From assembly GCA_031291575.1 (NCBI GenBank), contig JARLIT010000073.1:32645-96644 (forward strand): a stretch of DNA of 64,000 nucleotides. Direction: 5' to 3'. Positions 6,954 to 16,409 of this stretch are shown here, in pieces (position 1 is the first letter of the stretch; each line of letters opens with the position of its first letter). The position numbers and the translations under genes are program-made. Under the pieces are notes generated by a model. The model did no database searches and was not told where the DNA came from. It worked only from the letters and a program-made list of their open reading frames with translations. This stretch comes from Ancalomicrobiaceae bacterium (GTDB lineage Bacteria > Pseudomonadota > Alphaproteobacteria > Rhizobiales > Ancalomicrobiaceae).

Positions 6954-8222
6954 ATGGGTCGCATCGTGGTCACCGGCATGGGAGTTGTGTCGCCGCTCGG
7001 CACGGGTGTGGAAGCGGCCTGGACGCGGCTCATTGCCAGCCGATCCGGGATCAGGGGGCTCTCCGGCCTCGTCGTCGAGGATGTGCCGGCGAAGGTCGCG
7101 GGCGTCGTGCCCTCGATCGAGGAGGATGCAGAGGCCGGCTTCGATCCCACTGCGGTCATCCCCGCGAAAGACTTGAAGAAGATGGATCGCTTCATCCAGT
7201 TCGCGTTGCGTGCCGCGAACGAGGCGATCGTCGCGAGCGGCTGGCAGCCCGGCGACGAGCAGGCGGCAACCCGGACGGCGACGATCATCGGCTCTGGCGT
7301 CGGCGGCTTTCCGGCCATGGCGGAAGCGACGCTGACGACCGCGACCAAGGGACCGCGGCGGCTCTCCCCCTTCATCGTGCCGTCGTTCCTGGCCAACCTC
7401 GCCGCCGGCCATGTCTCGATCCGCTACGGCTTCAAGGGGCCGATCGGCTGCCCGGTGACGGCTTGCGCGGCGAGCGTGCAGGCGATCGGCGACGGCATGC
7501 GGCTGATCCGATCCGGCGAGGCGGATGTCGCTGTCGTCGGCGGCGCCGAGGCCTGCATCGACCGGGTCAGCCTGGGCGGGTTTGCTGCCGCCCGCGCCCT
7601 GTCGACCGGTTTCAACGATCGTCCGGAAACGGCATCACGGCCGTTCGACCGTCGCCGTGACGGTTTCGTCATGGGCGAAGGGTCTGCGATGATGGTGATC
7701 GAGACGCTCGATCATGCCCTGGCACGCGGTGCCCGACCGCTCGTCGAACTCATCGGCTATGGGACGACGGCGGATGCCTATCACGTGACGTCGGGCCCGC
7801 CAGACGGTGACGGCGCGGCCCGGGCGATGCGGCTGGCGCTCGCCATGGCGGGGCTGCCGCCGGAGGCGATCGGCTACGTCAATGCACATGCGACCTCGAC
7901 GCCGGTCGGCGATGCCGGCGAGATCGCCGCGATCAAGCGGGTCTTTGGAACCGGAAGCGGCCCGGCGATCTCCTCCACCAAGTCGGCGACCGGCCATCTG
8001 CTTGGCGCGGCAGGAGCGCTCGAGGCGGTATGGACGGCGCTCGCGTTGCGCGACGGTATCCTGCCACCGACGCTCAATCTCGAGGAGCCGGATGCCGAGG
8101 CCGAAGGTGTCGACCTGATCGGCCCGGAGAGCCGCCGCGCTCCCATCGAATATGCGCTGTCGAACGGCTTCGGTTTCGGCGGCGTCAACGCCTCGATCGT
8201 GCTGAAGCGCTGGACCGATTAA
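6954..8222 (+). CDS. fabF: Beta-ketoacyl-ACP synthase II (FabF), stand-alone copy
   Basis: A 422-residue condensing enzyme that extends acyl-ACP with malonyl-ACP in fatty acid synthesis. The KAS triad is complete: Cys171 in VTACAAS, His312 in NAHATSTPVGD and His348 in SATGHLLGAAG; the C-terminal SNGFGFGGVNAS glycine motif is also present. The start at 6954 has GGAG 7 bases upstream. It is not beside acpP, fabD or fabG here but behind a TetR regulator, which suggests an inducible second copy rather than the housekeeping gene. Possible roles are a specialised acyl chain or tolerance to a FabF inhibitor; neither can be decided from sequence. Confidence 0.92.
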   Translation: MGRIVVTGMGVVSPLGTGVEAAWTRLIASRSGIRGLSGLVVEDVPAKVAGVVPSIEEDAEAGFDPTAVIPAKDLKKMDRFIQFALRAANEAIVASGWQPGDEQAATRTATIIGSGVGGFPAMAEATLTTATKGPRRLSPFIVPSFLANLAAGHVSIRYGFKGPIGCPVTACAASVQAIGDGMRLIRSGEADVAVVGGAEACIDRVSLGGFAAARALSTGFNDRPETASRPFDRRRDGFVMGEGSAMMVIETLDHALARGARPLVELIGYGTTADAYHVTSGPPDGDGAARAMRLALAMAGLPPEAIGYVNAHATSTPVGDAGEIAAIKRVFGTGSGPAISSTKSATGHLLGAAGALEAVWTALALRDGILPPTLNLEEPDAEAEGVDLIGPESRRAPIEYALSNGFGFGGVNASIVLKRWTD

Positions 8223-8264
8223 GATCGCTCCGGCCGGGCGTGGATGCCGGTCGGCGGCGCTCTG

Positions 8265-9464
8265 TCAAAGGAGGCCGCGCCCGGCGAGGTTGCGCATCAG
8301 GTCAGCCGCACCGAACGCCCACGGTGGCGCCTCGGTCGACAGGCCGACCCGGTTCGACAGGGTGCCAAGACCCGGGGTGGAGATGCGCACGACATCGCCC
8401 AGCGCATGGGTGAAGCCCTTGCCCGGCGCGTGGCGATCGGCAACGGGAGCGAACATCGTGCCGAGGTAGAGCACGAGCCCATCCGGATACTGGTGGTGCC
8501 GGCCGATCGCCGCCTGAGCCAGATCCTCGGGCGGCCGCGCAATTGCCGCCATGTCCGAAGCCGCCCTGAGTTCGAACCCGTCCACCCCGAGAATTTCCAG
8601 GCCGACGACGGCCGACTTGACGTTGTCGAGACCGAAATCCGCGTCGAACAGGCGGATGAACGGCCCGAGCGCGGCCGAGGCATTATTGTCCTTGGCCTTG
8701 CCGAGGAGGAGGGCCGACCGCCCCTCGACGTCGCGCAGGTTCACGTCGTTGCCGAGGGTGGCGCCGACGATTCCCCCCTTCGAATTGACGACGATGACCA
8801 CCTCCGGCTCGGGGTTGTTCCAGGTCGAGATCGGGTGGAGGCCGACGGTCGCACCGAACCCGACGGCGGAGAGGGGCTGCGCCTTGGTGAAGATCTCGGC
8901 GTCGGGACCAATGCCGACTTCCAGATACTGCGACCAGACGCCTCTGGAGATCAGCAGCTGTTTCAGCTGCATCGCCTCGGCCGACCCGGGTCTCAGCCTC
9001 GACAGGTCGGAGCCAATGAGCGAGCCGATGTCGCCTCGGATCGCCGCCGCGCGTTCCGGTGCCCCGCGCGCCTGCTCCTCGATGACGCGTTCCAGAAGCG
9101 AGACGACGAAGGTCACGCCGGCGGCCTTGACCGCCTGCAGATCGATGGGGGCCAAGAGGAAGGGGCGCATCGGATCGCGGCCGGCCTCGTCGGAATTGGC
9201 CAGGAGCGCTTCGAGCGGGCCGATCGCGACGCCACTGGCGGCTCGCACCCGGCCGGCGAGATCATCCGTCTCGGCGAGGTCTCTGATCGTCGCCAGGTCG
9301 CGGCTGGTGATGTCGACGACGATCCCCTCCCGCACCGTGACCACCGACGGGCCGATCCCTGGCCGCCAGACGCGACCGACGAGCGTGGCCTGCAGGTGAT
9401 CCTCGGGAAGGGCCGAACTGCCCGCGGCAAGCATATCTATACAACCCTGTACTGCTTCGACCAT
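8265..9464 (-). CDS. Fumarylacetoacetate hydrolase-family protein (sugar-acid type)
   Basis: A 399-residue FAH-superfamily enzyme. The C-terminal half carries the fold's landmarks: the acidic metal ligands in NNPEPEVV, the LGNDVNLRDVEGR segment, and KAKDNNASAALGPF with the conserved lysine and Gly-Pro. The long N-terminal domain resembles the 2-keto-3-deoxy sugar-acid dehydratases found in oxidative pentose and galactose pathways more than tyrosine-pathway FAH. The start (MVEAVQ) has an excellent GGGGGAG site. It is divergent from a LacI-type regulator gene, which supports sugar catabolism. A dehydratase acting on a 2-keto-3-deoxy sugar acid is my preferred role, at moderate confidence. Confidence 0.8.
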   Translation of the reverse strand: MVEAVQGCIDMLAAGSSALPEDHLQATLVGRVWRPGIGPSVVTVREGIVVDITSRDLATIRDLAETDDLAGRVRAASGVAIGPLEALLANSDEAGRDPMRPFLLAPIDLQAVKAAGVTFVVSLLERVIEEQARGAPERAAAIRGDIGSLIGSDLSRLRPGSAEAMQLKQLLISRGVWSQYLEVGIGPDAEIFTKAQPLSAVGFGATVGLHPISTWNNPEPEVVIVVNSKGGIVGATLGNDVNLRDVEGRSALLLGKAKDNNASAALGPFIRLFDADFGLDNVKSAVVGLEILGVDGFELRAASDMAAIARPPEDLAQAAIGRHHQYPDGLVLYLGTMFAPVADRHAPGKGFTHALGDVVRISTPGLGTLSNRVGLSTEAPPWAFGAADLMRNLAGRGLL

Positions 9465-9847
9465 TTTCTCCCCCTGGTGGCGCTCGCTTCGAACGCACGC
9501 GCGATTCGCATATTTGGCAAGTCGGAGCGCCCCCCGATAGGCTATTCAAATATCTCGGCACCCTACAAATTCTCTCATATGAATATAATAAGACTCAAAT
9601 TTCCGCAAGAATGGCCAAGTTGCACGGATTTCGGCGTCATTGCTTGGCACCGCCCGGCCTCGGACTTCGGAAAACCGGACCGCCGGACATAAACATCGCA
9701 TTTTATAGAATCCTTATGGAGATTCACGTGGCCAAGTTGTATGAGTTATGCCCGCTGGCTGTCTAGGTTGGTTTGCCAGCGCGGCGGAACGGTGACTGTC
9801 ATACACGACCGCCGAATATGGGAGGACATGGCAGCCGGAGCGACCAA
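9465..9847. promoter_or_regulatory. Divergent FAH/LacI control region with an 11-bp direct repeat
   Basis: This 383-base region is AT-richer than its surroundings (9540-9610 and 9685-9725). TGGCCAAGTTG occurs twice in the same orientation, at 9612-9622 and 9729-9739, 117 bases apart. Because LacI-type tetramers can bridge two sites by looping, these may be operator halves, but the copies are not palindromic. No RNA or coding sequence is seen; an in-frame ATG at 9818 upstream of the chosen LacI start is an alternative start. Confidence 0.4.
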
Positions 9848-10864
9848 GTGTCACTTAAAGTCATTGCGACCAATCTCGGGCTCAGCATTACGACCGTTTC
9901 CCGCGCCCTGGGCGGACATTCCGACGTTTCCGAACCGACGAAGATGAGGGTCGAGCGGGAAGCGCAGCGCATTGGCTACGTGCCGAACGAAATGGCGCGC
10001 CGCCTGCAGAAGGGTCGTGCCGACGCCATCGGGTTCGTCGTGCCGGGCATGCCGCAATCGCTTGATGACCCTCATTTCGTCGAAGTGATGGCCGGCGCCT
10101 GGTCCCGCCTTGAAATGCACGATCTCGATTTCCTGGTCATGTCGGCCATCCCCGGTCCGTCGGAGTTGCGAATGTATCGACGGCTGGTCGAGGGGCGCCG
10201 GGTCGATGGGTTGATCGTCACACGGGTGCGCAAAGACGATCCGCGCCTCGCCTATCTCGCCGAGACCCGTTTCCCGCATGTCGTCATCGGCAACGGGCCG
10301 CGCGACCGGCATGTGGTCTCCTTCGACATCGACCGGCAGCAGGTGGCGGATCTGATCGTCGGACGCCTGGCCGAATTCAACCACCGACGTATCGTCTGCA
10401 TCGGGTCGGATACGACAGCCTGCACGTTCGAGAGAAAGCAGGCCGTGAAGGATGCCGCGCTGCGCCACGGCATGGCTTGCGTCGACCTGCCGACGACAGG
10501 CGAGGATGGCGAGTTCGAACGGCTGGCTTCGCGGCTGGCGTTCGAATATCCTGACATCGCGGCGGTCGTCACGATCTCCGGTTGCGAGGCAGCCGAACTG
10601 GTCAAAGCATTTCGCGCGCGCGGGCTGACGCCGGGGGAGACATTGTCCGTCATCGGTTTCGGCGATTGTCCGGCCAACGCCTTCGCCGACCCGCCGATCA
10701 CCGCCGTGCGGCTGCCGATCCGCGAAATGGCAGCACGCGCGGTCGACACACTGCTCAGAGTGCGCGACGGATTGTCGACCGGTGAGATGCCCGGCTGGGA
10801 CGGTGAGCTGATCGTGCGGAAGTCCGACGGTCCGGCGCCTGAGCTGGCGGCGATGCGGGCGTAG
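9848..10864 (+). CDS. LacI-family transcriptional regulator
   Basis: A 338-residue sugar-responsive repressor. The N-terminus is a LacI helix-turn-helix: LKVIATNLGLSITTVSRALGGHSDVSEPTKMRVEREAQRIGYVPN, including the hinge-proximal YVPN. A periplasmic-binding-protein-like domain follows (ADAIGFVVPG, VDGLIVTRV, HVVIGNG, SVIGFGDCP). I prefer the GTG at 9848, with GGAG seven bases upstream and the standard short N-terminus; an ATG at 9818 would add ten residues. The divergent FAH-family gene is the obvious target. The effector is probably a sugar or sugar acid; that is inference. Confidence 0.9.
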   Translation: MSLKVIATNLGLSITTVSRALGGHSDVSEPTKMRVEREAQRIGYVPNEMARRLQKGRADAIGFVVPGMPQSLDDPHFVEVMAGAWSRLEMHDLDFLVMSAIPGPSELRMYRRLVEGRRVDGLIVTRVRKDDPRLAYLAETRFPHVVIGNGPRDRHVVSFDIDRQQVADLIVGRLAEFNHRRIVCIGSDTTACTFERKQAVKDAALRHGMACVDLPTTGEDGEFERLASRLAFEYPDIAAVVTISGCEAAELVKAFRARGLTPGETLSVIGFGDCPANAFADPPITAVRLPIREMAARAVDTLLRVRDGLSTGEMPGWDGELIVRKSDGPAPELAAMRA

Positions 10865-10989
10865 GGCCAGGTGCTTTCGGACGGAACCACTGCGGGTGAT
10901 CCGCCGATGAGCTGTATCGACTCTACAGTGTCCCCGCATCCGGTCGGACGGCATCGCCCGATCGGAATGCCCGGCGGGCGCCCCGAAGC

Positions 10990-13900
10990 CTATTCGGCCG
11001 CTTCGCGCTGATCGTCCGGCGGCGACGCGATCTGTGACGGGGCGGAGCGGCGGCGTGTTTCGCTTTTCAGCCGCGCCACCTTGCCGCAACCGGGGGCACT
11101 GCTCCCCGCGTCGGCCGCGGGCCCGTCCGCCGGAAGCCTCACCGCCGTCGGGCGACGGACGCGGAAGAACAGCGCGTAGGCCGCCGGCAGCACGAGCACC
11201 GTCAGGATGGTCGCGGCCAGGATGCCCCCCATCATGGCGTAGGCCATTGGGCCCCAGAACGGCGATCGGGCGATCGGCACCAGCGCCAGCACCGCCGCCA
11301 TCGCCGTCAGCATGATCGGGCGGAAGCGGCGGACCGCCGAGCCGATGATCGCCTCGTAGGGCTCGACACCGGCGTCGAGGTCCTGGTCGATCTGGTCGAT
11401 GAGGATGACCGAGTTGCGGATGATGATGCCGTTGAGCGCGATGACGCCGAGAATGGCGACGAAGCCGAAGGCGGAGTTCGTCAGCAAGAGGGCGGCAGAG
11501 GCGCCGATCAGGCCCAAAGGACCGGCGGCCAGCGCCAACAGCATCTTGCCCGTGTGCTGCAACTGCAGCATCAGCAGGACCAGGACGATCAGGATCATCG
11601 GCGGCGCCTTGGCGGCGATCGAGTCGCGGCTGGTGGCCGAATCCTCGGCTCCGCCCTGCAGCTCGATGTGGTAGCCGGGCTGCAGCCCATCGCGCAGCGA
11701 GCCGAGGCGGGCGAAGATATCAGCGGCAACGTCGTTGGATTCGACCCCATTCGGAACGACGCCCCTGACCGTTATGGTCGGCAGACCGTCGCGCCGCCAT
11801 TCGATACCGGGATCCATCACCGTCACGACCTTGGCGACCTGGGAAATTGGCACCATGCGGCCTTGATCGGTCGGCACATAGGCCTCTTCGATCGCCGTCA
11901 GCAATGTGCGGTTGGCGGCCGGCTCGCGAACGACGACGGAAATCGTCTCCTCGCCCTCACGGAATTCGCCGATCGGTGCACCGGAGAGGCTGCCGGCGAG
12001 CACGCGGCGGATGGTCTGAGAGCTGACGCCGAGGGCGCGGGCGCGATCCTGGTCGATCACCAGCTTCAGGGATGGCACGGATTCGAGCCAGTCGTCATGC
12101 ACCACCGACAGCCGTGGATCGGCTCGGAAGGTGTCTTCCACCTTGTCGGCGAGACGCCTGACCTCTTCGCGGTTCGGCCCCATGACGCGCATCTGCACCG
12201 GCCAGCCGGTCGGCGGGCCGAGGTTCAGGCGGTCGACCTTGCTGCGGACAGCGGGGAAATCCTCGGCCAGGATGCGCCGCATCTCGGCAATCAGCCGTTC
12301 GCGCGCCGGCACGTCCTTGGCCATGACCAGGAACTGGGCGAAGTTCGGGTTTCTGAGCTGCTGGTCGAGCGGCATGAAGAAGCGCGGCGCGCCCTCGCCG
12401 ATGAAGGTTGCGATATAGCGCTGATCCTGATCGACCAAGATACGCGCCTCGAAGGCCTTCGCCTGCCGCGCCGTTTCGGCGGTCGAGGTTCCCTCCGGCA
12501 GCCACATGTCAACGAGGATTTCCGGCCGGGTGGAGGCCGGAAAGAAGCTCTTCGGCACGAACTTGAAGCCGTAGACGCCGAGACCGAAGGCGATGATCGT
12601 CAACGTCACGACGAGGATGCGGTGGCCAACGAACCAGGCGATGGCGGATCGCAGCATACGGTAGGCGCGGCCGGCGTAGACGTCGCGGTGCGTTTCGCCC
12701 GGCTGATGCGGGCGCGCCTTCAGGATCATGTGGCCGATCGCCGGGGTGAAATAGACAGCCGCGATCCAGGAGACGATGAGCGCCACGCCGACGACGATGA
12801 ACAGCGAGCGTACGTATTCGCCGGCGGTCGAGGCGGCGAAGCCGACGGGGATGAAGCCGGCGGCGGTGATCAGCGTGCCGGTCAGCATCGGGAAGGCCGT
12901 CGAGGTATAGGCAAAGCCCGCCGCCGATACCTTGTCGAGCCCCTCCTCGAGCTTTCTCTCCATCATTTCGACCGCGATCATGGCGTCATCGACGAGAAGA
13001 CCGAGAGCGATGATCAAGGCGCCGAGCGACACGCGCTGCAGATCGATGCCGAGGAGATAGAGCACCGCAAAGGTCGCGGCGAGCACGAAGGGGATGGTGA
13101 TCGCCACCACCGTTCCGGCCCGCCAGCCGATCGACAGGAAGGAGACGCCGAGCACGATGGCAAGCGCCTCGATCAGGGCTTCAGAGAACTCGTCGATGGC
13201 CTTGGTGACGACATCGGACTGATCCGACACCGAGCCGAGCGTCACGCCATGGGGCAGGCTCGCTTCAAATTCGGCGTAGGCAGCGCGGATGTCCTTGCCG
13301 ACGGTCGTGACGTTGTAGCCGGACGCCATGGTGATGCCGAGAAGGACGGCGTTCTTGCCGTTGTAGCGGTGGATGTGGGTGAAGGGCTCCTCGGTCCCAC
13401 GGCTGACCGTGGCGATGTCGCCGAGGCGGATGACCTCCTTGCCGGCCTTCAATGGCAGGCTGCGGAAATCCTCAAGGCTCAGAGCGTTGCCCTCGACAGT
13501 GACGCGCACGGAGCGCTCCGTCGTATCGACCGAGCCGGCCGGGTCTTGTGCATTCTGGCCGGTGAGCGCGGCCTTGATATCGTTGGCGGTCAGCCCGCGT
13601 TCGGCAAGCGTGCGGGAGGAGACGTCGATGAAGACCTTCTCATCCTGGTCGCCAAGGATTTCGACCTTCTCCACTCCCTTGACGCGCAACAACTGGTCGC
13701 GGCCGCGCTTGGCGAAGGTCTTCAGTTCCGGATAGGTGAAGCCGTCGCCGCTGATGGCATCGAGGCTGATGAAAGTGTCGCCGAATTCATCGTTGAAATA
13801 AGGTCCGAGCACCCCGGCAGGGAAGCTGGAGGCGATGTCGCCGACCTTCTTTCGCACCTGATAGAAGGCATCCGGGATATCGCGGCCGGAAGCTGACCCC

Positions 13901-14217
13901 TTGATTGCCACTGTGATGACGGCCGTGCCGGCGCGGGTGAACGACTTCAGATAGTCGAGGTGCGGCGTCTCCTGCAGCTTGCGCTCGATCTTGTCGACGA
14001 CCTGATCCTGCAGCTCGTTGATCGAAGAGCCGGGCCAAACCACCTGCACCACCATGACGCGGAACGTGAAGTCCGGATCCTCCTTCTGGCCCATCTGGGT
14101 CAGAGAGAATAGCCCGGCCAGCAGCGCCAGGAAAAACAGGAAGCGCGTCAGGCTCTTGTGTTGGATCGCCCAGCGCGACAGGTTGAAGTGCGTCACCGGT
14201 GGGGTTTCAGGCGCCAT
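10990..14217 (-). CDS. RND efflux transporter, inner membrane pump subunit
   Basis: A 1075-residue proton-driven RND pump that would form a tripartite exporter with the adaptor encoded upstream. Two homologous halves are visible, each with one membrane segment, a large periplasmic domain and a bundle of helices. Diagnostic pieces are GLLVDDAMIAVEMMERKLEEG (helix 4 charge relay), ALIVSWIAAVYFTPAIGHMIL and, in the C-terminal half, LIDQIDQDLDAGVEPYEAI with the nearby RFRPIMLTAMAAVLALVPIA. It groups by eye with the multidrug/general HAE1-like proteobacterial pumps. Start at 14217 has GAGGAG upstream. No outer membrane channel gene follows, so a TolC-like protein encoded elsewhere must serve. Confidence 0.93.
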   Translation of the reverse strand: MAPETPPVTHFNLSRWAIQHKSLTRFLFFLALLAGLFSLTQMGQKEDPDFTFRVMVVQVVWPGSSINELQDQVVDKIERKLQETPHLDYLKSFTRAGTAVITVAIKGSASGRDIPDAFYQVRKKVGDIASSFPAGVLGPYFNDEFGDTFISLDAISGDGFTYPELKTFAKRGRDQLLRVKGVEKVEILGDQDEKVFIDVSSRTLAERGLTANDIKAALTGQNAQDPAGSVDTTERSVRVTVEGNALSLEDFRSLPLKAGKEVIRLGDIATVSRGTEEPFTHIHRYNGKNAVLLGITMASGYNVTTVGKDIRAAYAEFEASLPHGVTLGSVSDQSDVVTKAIDEFSEALIEALAIVLGVSFLSIGWRAGTVVAITIPFVLAATFAVLYLLGIDLQRVSLGALIIALGLLVDDAMIAVEMMERKLEEGLDKVSAAGFAYTSTAFPMLTGTLITAAGFIPVGFAASTAGEYVRSLFIVVGVALIVSWIAAVYFTPAIGHMILKARPHQPGETHRDVYAGRAYRMLRSAIAWFVGHRILVVTLTIIAFGLGVYGFKFVPKSFFPASTRPEILVDMWLPEGTSTAETARQAKAFEARILVDQDQRYIATFIGEGAPRFFMPLDQQLRNPNFAQFLVMAKDVPARERLIAEMRRILAEDFPAVRSKVDRLNLGPPTGWPVQMRVMGPNREEVRRLADKVEDTFRADPRLSVVHDDWLESVPSLKLVIDQDRARALGVSSQTIRRVLAGSLSGAPIGEFREGEETISVVVREPAANRTLLTAIEEAYVPTDQGRMVPISQVAKVVTVMDPGIEWRRDGLPTITVRGVVPNGVESNDVAADIFARLGSLRDGLQPGYHIELQGGAEDSATSRDSIAAKAPPMILIVLVLLMLQLQHTGKMLLALAAGPLGLIGASAALLLTNSAFGFVAILGVIALNGIIIRNSVILIDQIDQDLDAGVEPYEAIIGSAVRRFRPIMLTAMAAVLALVPIARSPFWGPMAYAMMGGILAATILTVLVLPAAYALFFRVRRPTAVRLPADGPAADAGSSAPGCGKVARLKSETRRRSAPSQIASPPDDQREAAE

Positions 14218-14291
14218 CGGTCTCTCCTCGGTCAAATTTCTTACAAACGAACATCGACGAAATCAGGGTCCTGTCACATCGGGCGGCCGGT

Positions 14292-15404
14292 TCAATCAAG
14301 CCGCGCCGTCTCCGAGTCGGGAGAGGCGAGGCGGACTTTCAGCCCGTCGCGCATGAATTGCGTGCCGGCGACGACGACGAGGTCGCCGGGCTTCACGCCG
14401 GATGTCATCCGCACGCCCTCAGCTGCGATACCGTCGACCGTCACCTTGCGGGAAGCGACCGTATCGGTCCCGGGATCGACCACCCAGACGAGCGTATTCG
14501 AGCCACGCTTGTCGATGGCAGGCAGCGGCAGGACGATCGAGGGCGCATCGTTGGCAACGTTCGCCGTCACCGTCGCCGTCTGGCCGAGCCGCAGCCGGGG
14601 ATCGTCGGGGATGGTCACGCGCACGGCGAAGGTGCGGGAGGCGGGATCGGCGCTGCCTGAGATTTCGCGGATCTTGCCGGCCTGGACGAGGTCCGGCTCG
14701 GCCCAGTAGCGCGTGGTGACCGCCTCGCCCACCGAAAACAGTCGGATATCCTGTTCGGGGATGGCGACGGCGACCTCGCGGCCCTTGTCAGGAGCAACCG
14801 TGATCACCGGCGTGCCGGCGGCGACCACTTGGCCGGATTCGGCGCGAACGTCGGTGACGATGCCGGAGATGTCGGCGACGAGATCGCCGTAGCGGGTCTG
14901 GTTTTCGGCTTGGTCGCGGGCAGCGCGCGCCGCGTCATAAGCGGATTTCGCCTGGTCGTTGTCGAGGCCGCGCTGATCCAGGACCGACCGGGCGACGAAG
15001 CCCTTCGAAAACAGATCGCGGGCGCGGGCGAGCGCATCAGCGGCCACATCGACCCGTGTTCTGGTGGCATCGACATTGGCCTCGGCGGTCTTCAGCGACA
15101 AAGAATAGTCGGTGGTATCGAGCCGGGCGAGCACGTCACCGGGGACAATGCGGTCGCCGATGTTCACCTTGCGCTCGACGATCTTGCCGGCGATACGGAA
15201 GGAAAGCACCTGCTCGATGCGCGGCTTGACCGAGCCGGAGAAGGTAACCGCCCGCGTCGGCGCGCTTTGGGAGGCGACCACCACCTTGACCGGACGGATG
15301 GGATCCGGTGCCTTGGCGACGTCATTCTTGCAGGCCGCCAAGGCCGCCAAAGAGGCCAGCAGCAGCACCCGTACCAACGATGGCCCTCGACTGATGTATG
15401 ACAT
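14292..15404 (-). CDS. RND efflux periplasmic adaptor lipoprotein (membrane fusion protein)
   Basis: A 370-residue membrane fusion protein linking the RND pump to an outer membrane channel. The N-terminus is a lipoprotein signal: hydrophobic VRVLLLASLAALAAC with lipobox LAAC ending at Cys25. Then come a biotinyl-lipoyl half motif (RIVPGDVLARLDTTDY), a helical hairpin rich in Ala, Arg and Gln, the second lipoyl half (ISGIVTDVRAESGQVVAAGTPV) and beta-barrel and membrane-proximal domains. A start 63 bases upstream is possible, but 15404 gives a clean signal peptide. It is 74 bases upstream of the pump gene and 78 bases downstream of a TetR gene, forming one operon. Confidence 0.9.
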   Translation of the reverse strand: MSYISRGPSLVRVLLLASLAALAACKNDVAKAPDPIRPVKVVVASQSAPTRAVTFSGSVKPRIEQVLSFRIAGKIVERKVNIGDRIVPGDVLARLDTTDYSLSLKTAEANVDATRTRVDVAADALARARDLFSKGFVARSVLDQRGLDNDQAKSAYDAARAARDQAENQTRYGDLVADISGIVTDVRAESGQVVAAGTPVITVAPDKGREVAVAIPEQDIRLFSVGEAVTTRYWAEPDLVQAGKIREISGSADPASRTFAVRVTIPDDPRLRLGQTATVTANVANDAPSIVLPLPAIDKRGSNTLVWVVDPGTDTVASRKVTVDGIAAEGVRMTSGVKPGDLVVVAGTQFMRDGLKVRLASPDSETARLD

Positions 15405-15482
15405 TTTGTAACTTTCGTCAGCATTTAGGCGCGAATAGCGGCCCGGGGCCAATCTTCCGGAGTTCATTTGTTTCAGGTCAGG

Positions 15483-16082
15483 TCAAGGGCGCAGGGCCAA
15501 GAGGATGAAATCAGCCAGCGCGCTGGCATCCGCCATGTCGCGCTCAGTGAAGCAGTCGGCCGCAAGCATGGGATGGAACATGGTCACGAACGAGCGTTGC
15601 ACGCATTCGGCGACTAGCAAGGGATCAGACGCAGCCATCTCGCCTGAAGCGACGCCGTCCGCGATCACCTCGGCGATCAGCGCACGCTGACGAGCGACAT
15701 AGGCCTCGATGGCCTGCCATTGCTCCTCCATGGCGACGGCCACCATCTCATGCACCTTCTTGTCATCGAGAAGGGTCGATATTGTCATGTTGTGATTGGC
15801 GATGAGGATCGCTTTCAGCCGCTCACGGGCACTTCCCTCGCCGTGGGCGATCTTCAGCGTGACGCCCTCGCGTTCCGCCAGGATCACGGAGCAGATCGCC
15901 TCGTTGATGGCGAGCTTGGAGGGGAAGAAGCGATAGACATTCGCAGGCGACATGCCGAGTTCGCGGGCGATGTCGGCGACCGTCGTCTTCGAGTAGCCAT
16001 AGTGGCGGAACAGGCGCTCGGCCTCGGTCAGAATGCGCGAGCGTGTGTCCGGCCGAACCTCCTCCAGCGTGGGGGCATTCAT
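15483..16082 (-). CDS. TetR/AcrR-family regulator of the RND operon
   Basis: A 199-residue regulator. Its helix-turn-helix is RSRILTEAERLFRHYGYSKTTVADIARELGMSPANVYRFFPSKLAINEAI, with the standard NVYRFFPSK end. The C-terminal domain (KAILIANHNMTISTLLDDKKVHEMVAVAMEEQWQAI...) resembles the TetR_C domain often found next to adaptor-pump genes. I start at MNAPTLEEV (16082). It is the first gene of the TetR-adaptor-pump transcription unit, so it probably represses its own operon and is released by a pump substrate. Confidence 0.9.
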   Translation of the reverse strand: MNAPTLEEVRPDTRSRILTEAERLFRHYGYSKTTVADIARELGMSPANVYRFFPSKLAINEAICSVILAEREGVTLKIAHGEGSARERLKAILIANHNMTISTLLDDKKVHEMVAVAMEEQWQAIEAYVARQRALIAEVIADGVASGEMAASDPLLVAECVQRSFVTMFHPMLAADCFTERDMADASALADFILLALRP

Positions 16083-16409
16083 TGCATCGATCTCACGGTC
16101 GGGTTGGAAGTGGTAAATTTCTGATGACTGACGATTTATGATTTTCATCAGTTTATGAACCGTTACAGGGGAAGTCAACCCAAAAGACCGATTCCGCGCG
16201 CCTGTCGTCCAAGACGATTACAGAAGCCTTACCAACCGGGCCAATCGCTGCCGCGAATCCGCAGCGGATGGTTGAGGAAGTGCCCATATTCCGCTACTTT
16301 GTCGGAAACGGCTCAAAATAGCCAAACTTCCGGGGGATTTGGAATCGTCTCGTTCGGTGCGTGGAGCGCCGGGCGCTTGTTGCGTTGGTCTACCTCGAAG
16401 GAAGCCTCG
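16083..16409. promoter_or_regulatory. Divergent region between TetR-RND operon and TPR gene
   Basis: A 327-base region with the promoters of both divergent units. The part next to the TetR gene (16100-16160) is AT-rich and has two TTTATGA copies (16135-16141 and 16152-16158), 17 bases apart, plus overlapping short inverted repeats (TGAT...ATCA). This is where the TetR operator should lie, though no single palindrome stands out. The remainder, 16170-16405, shows nothing recognisable. Confidence 0.4.

Noticed and set aside
11554..13896. 780-codon open frame antisense to the RND pump gene
   Set aside because: It is the GC-skew shadow of a clearly real pump gene; its translation is Arg/His/Asp-rich with no domain.
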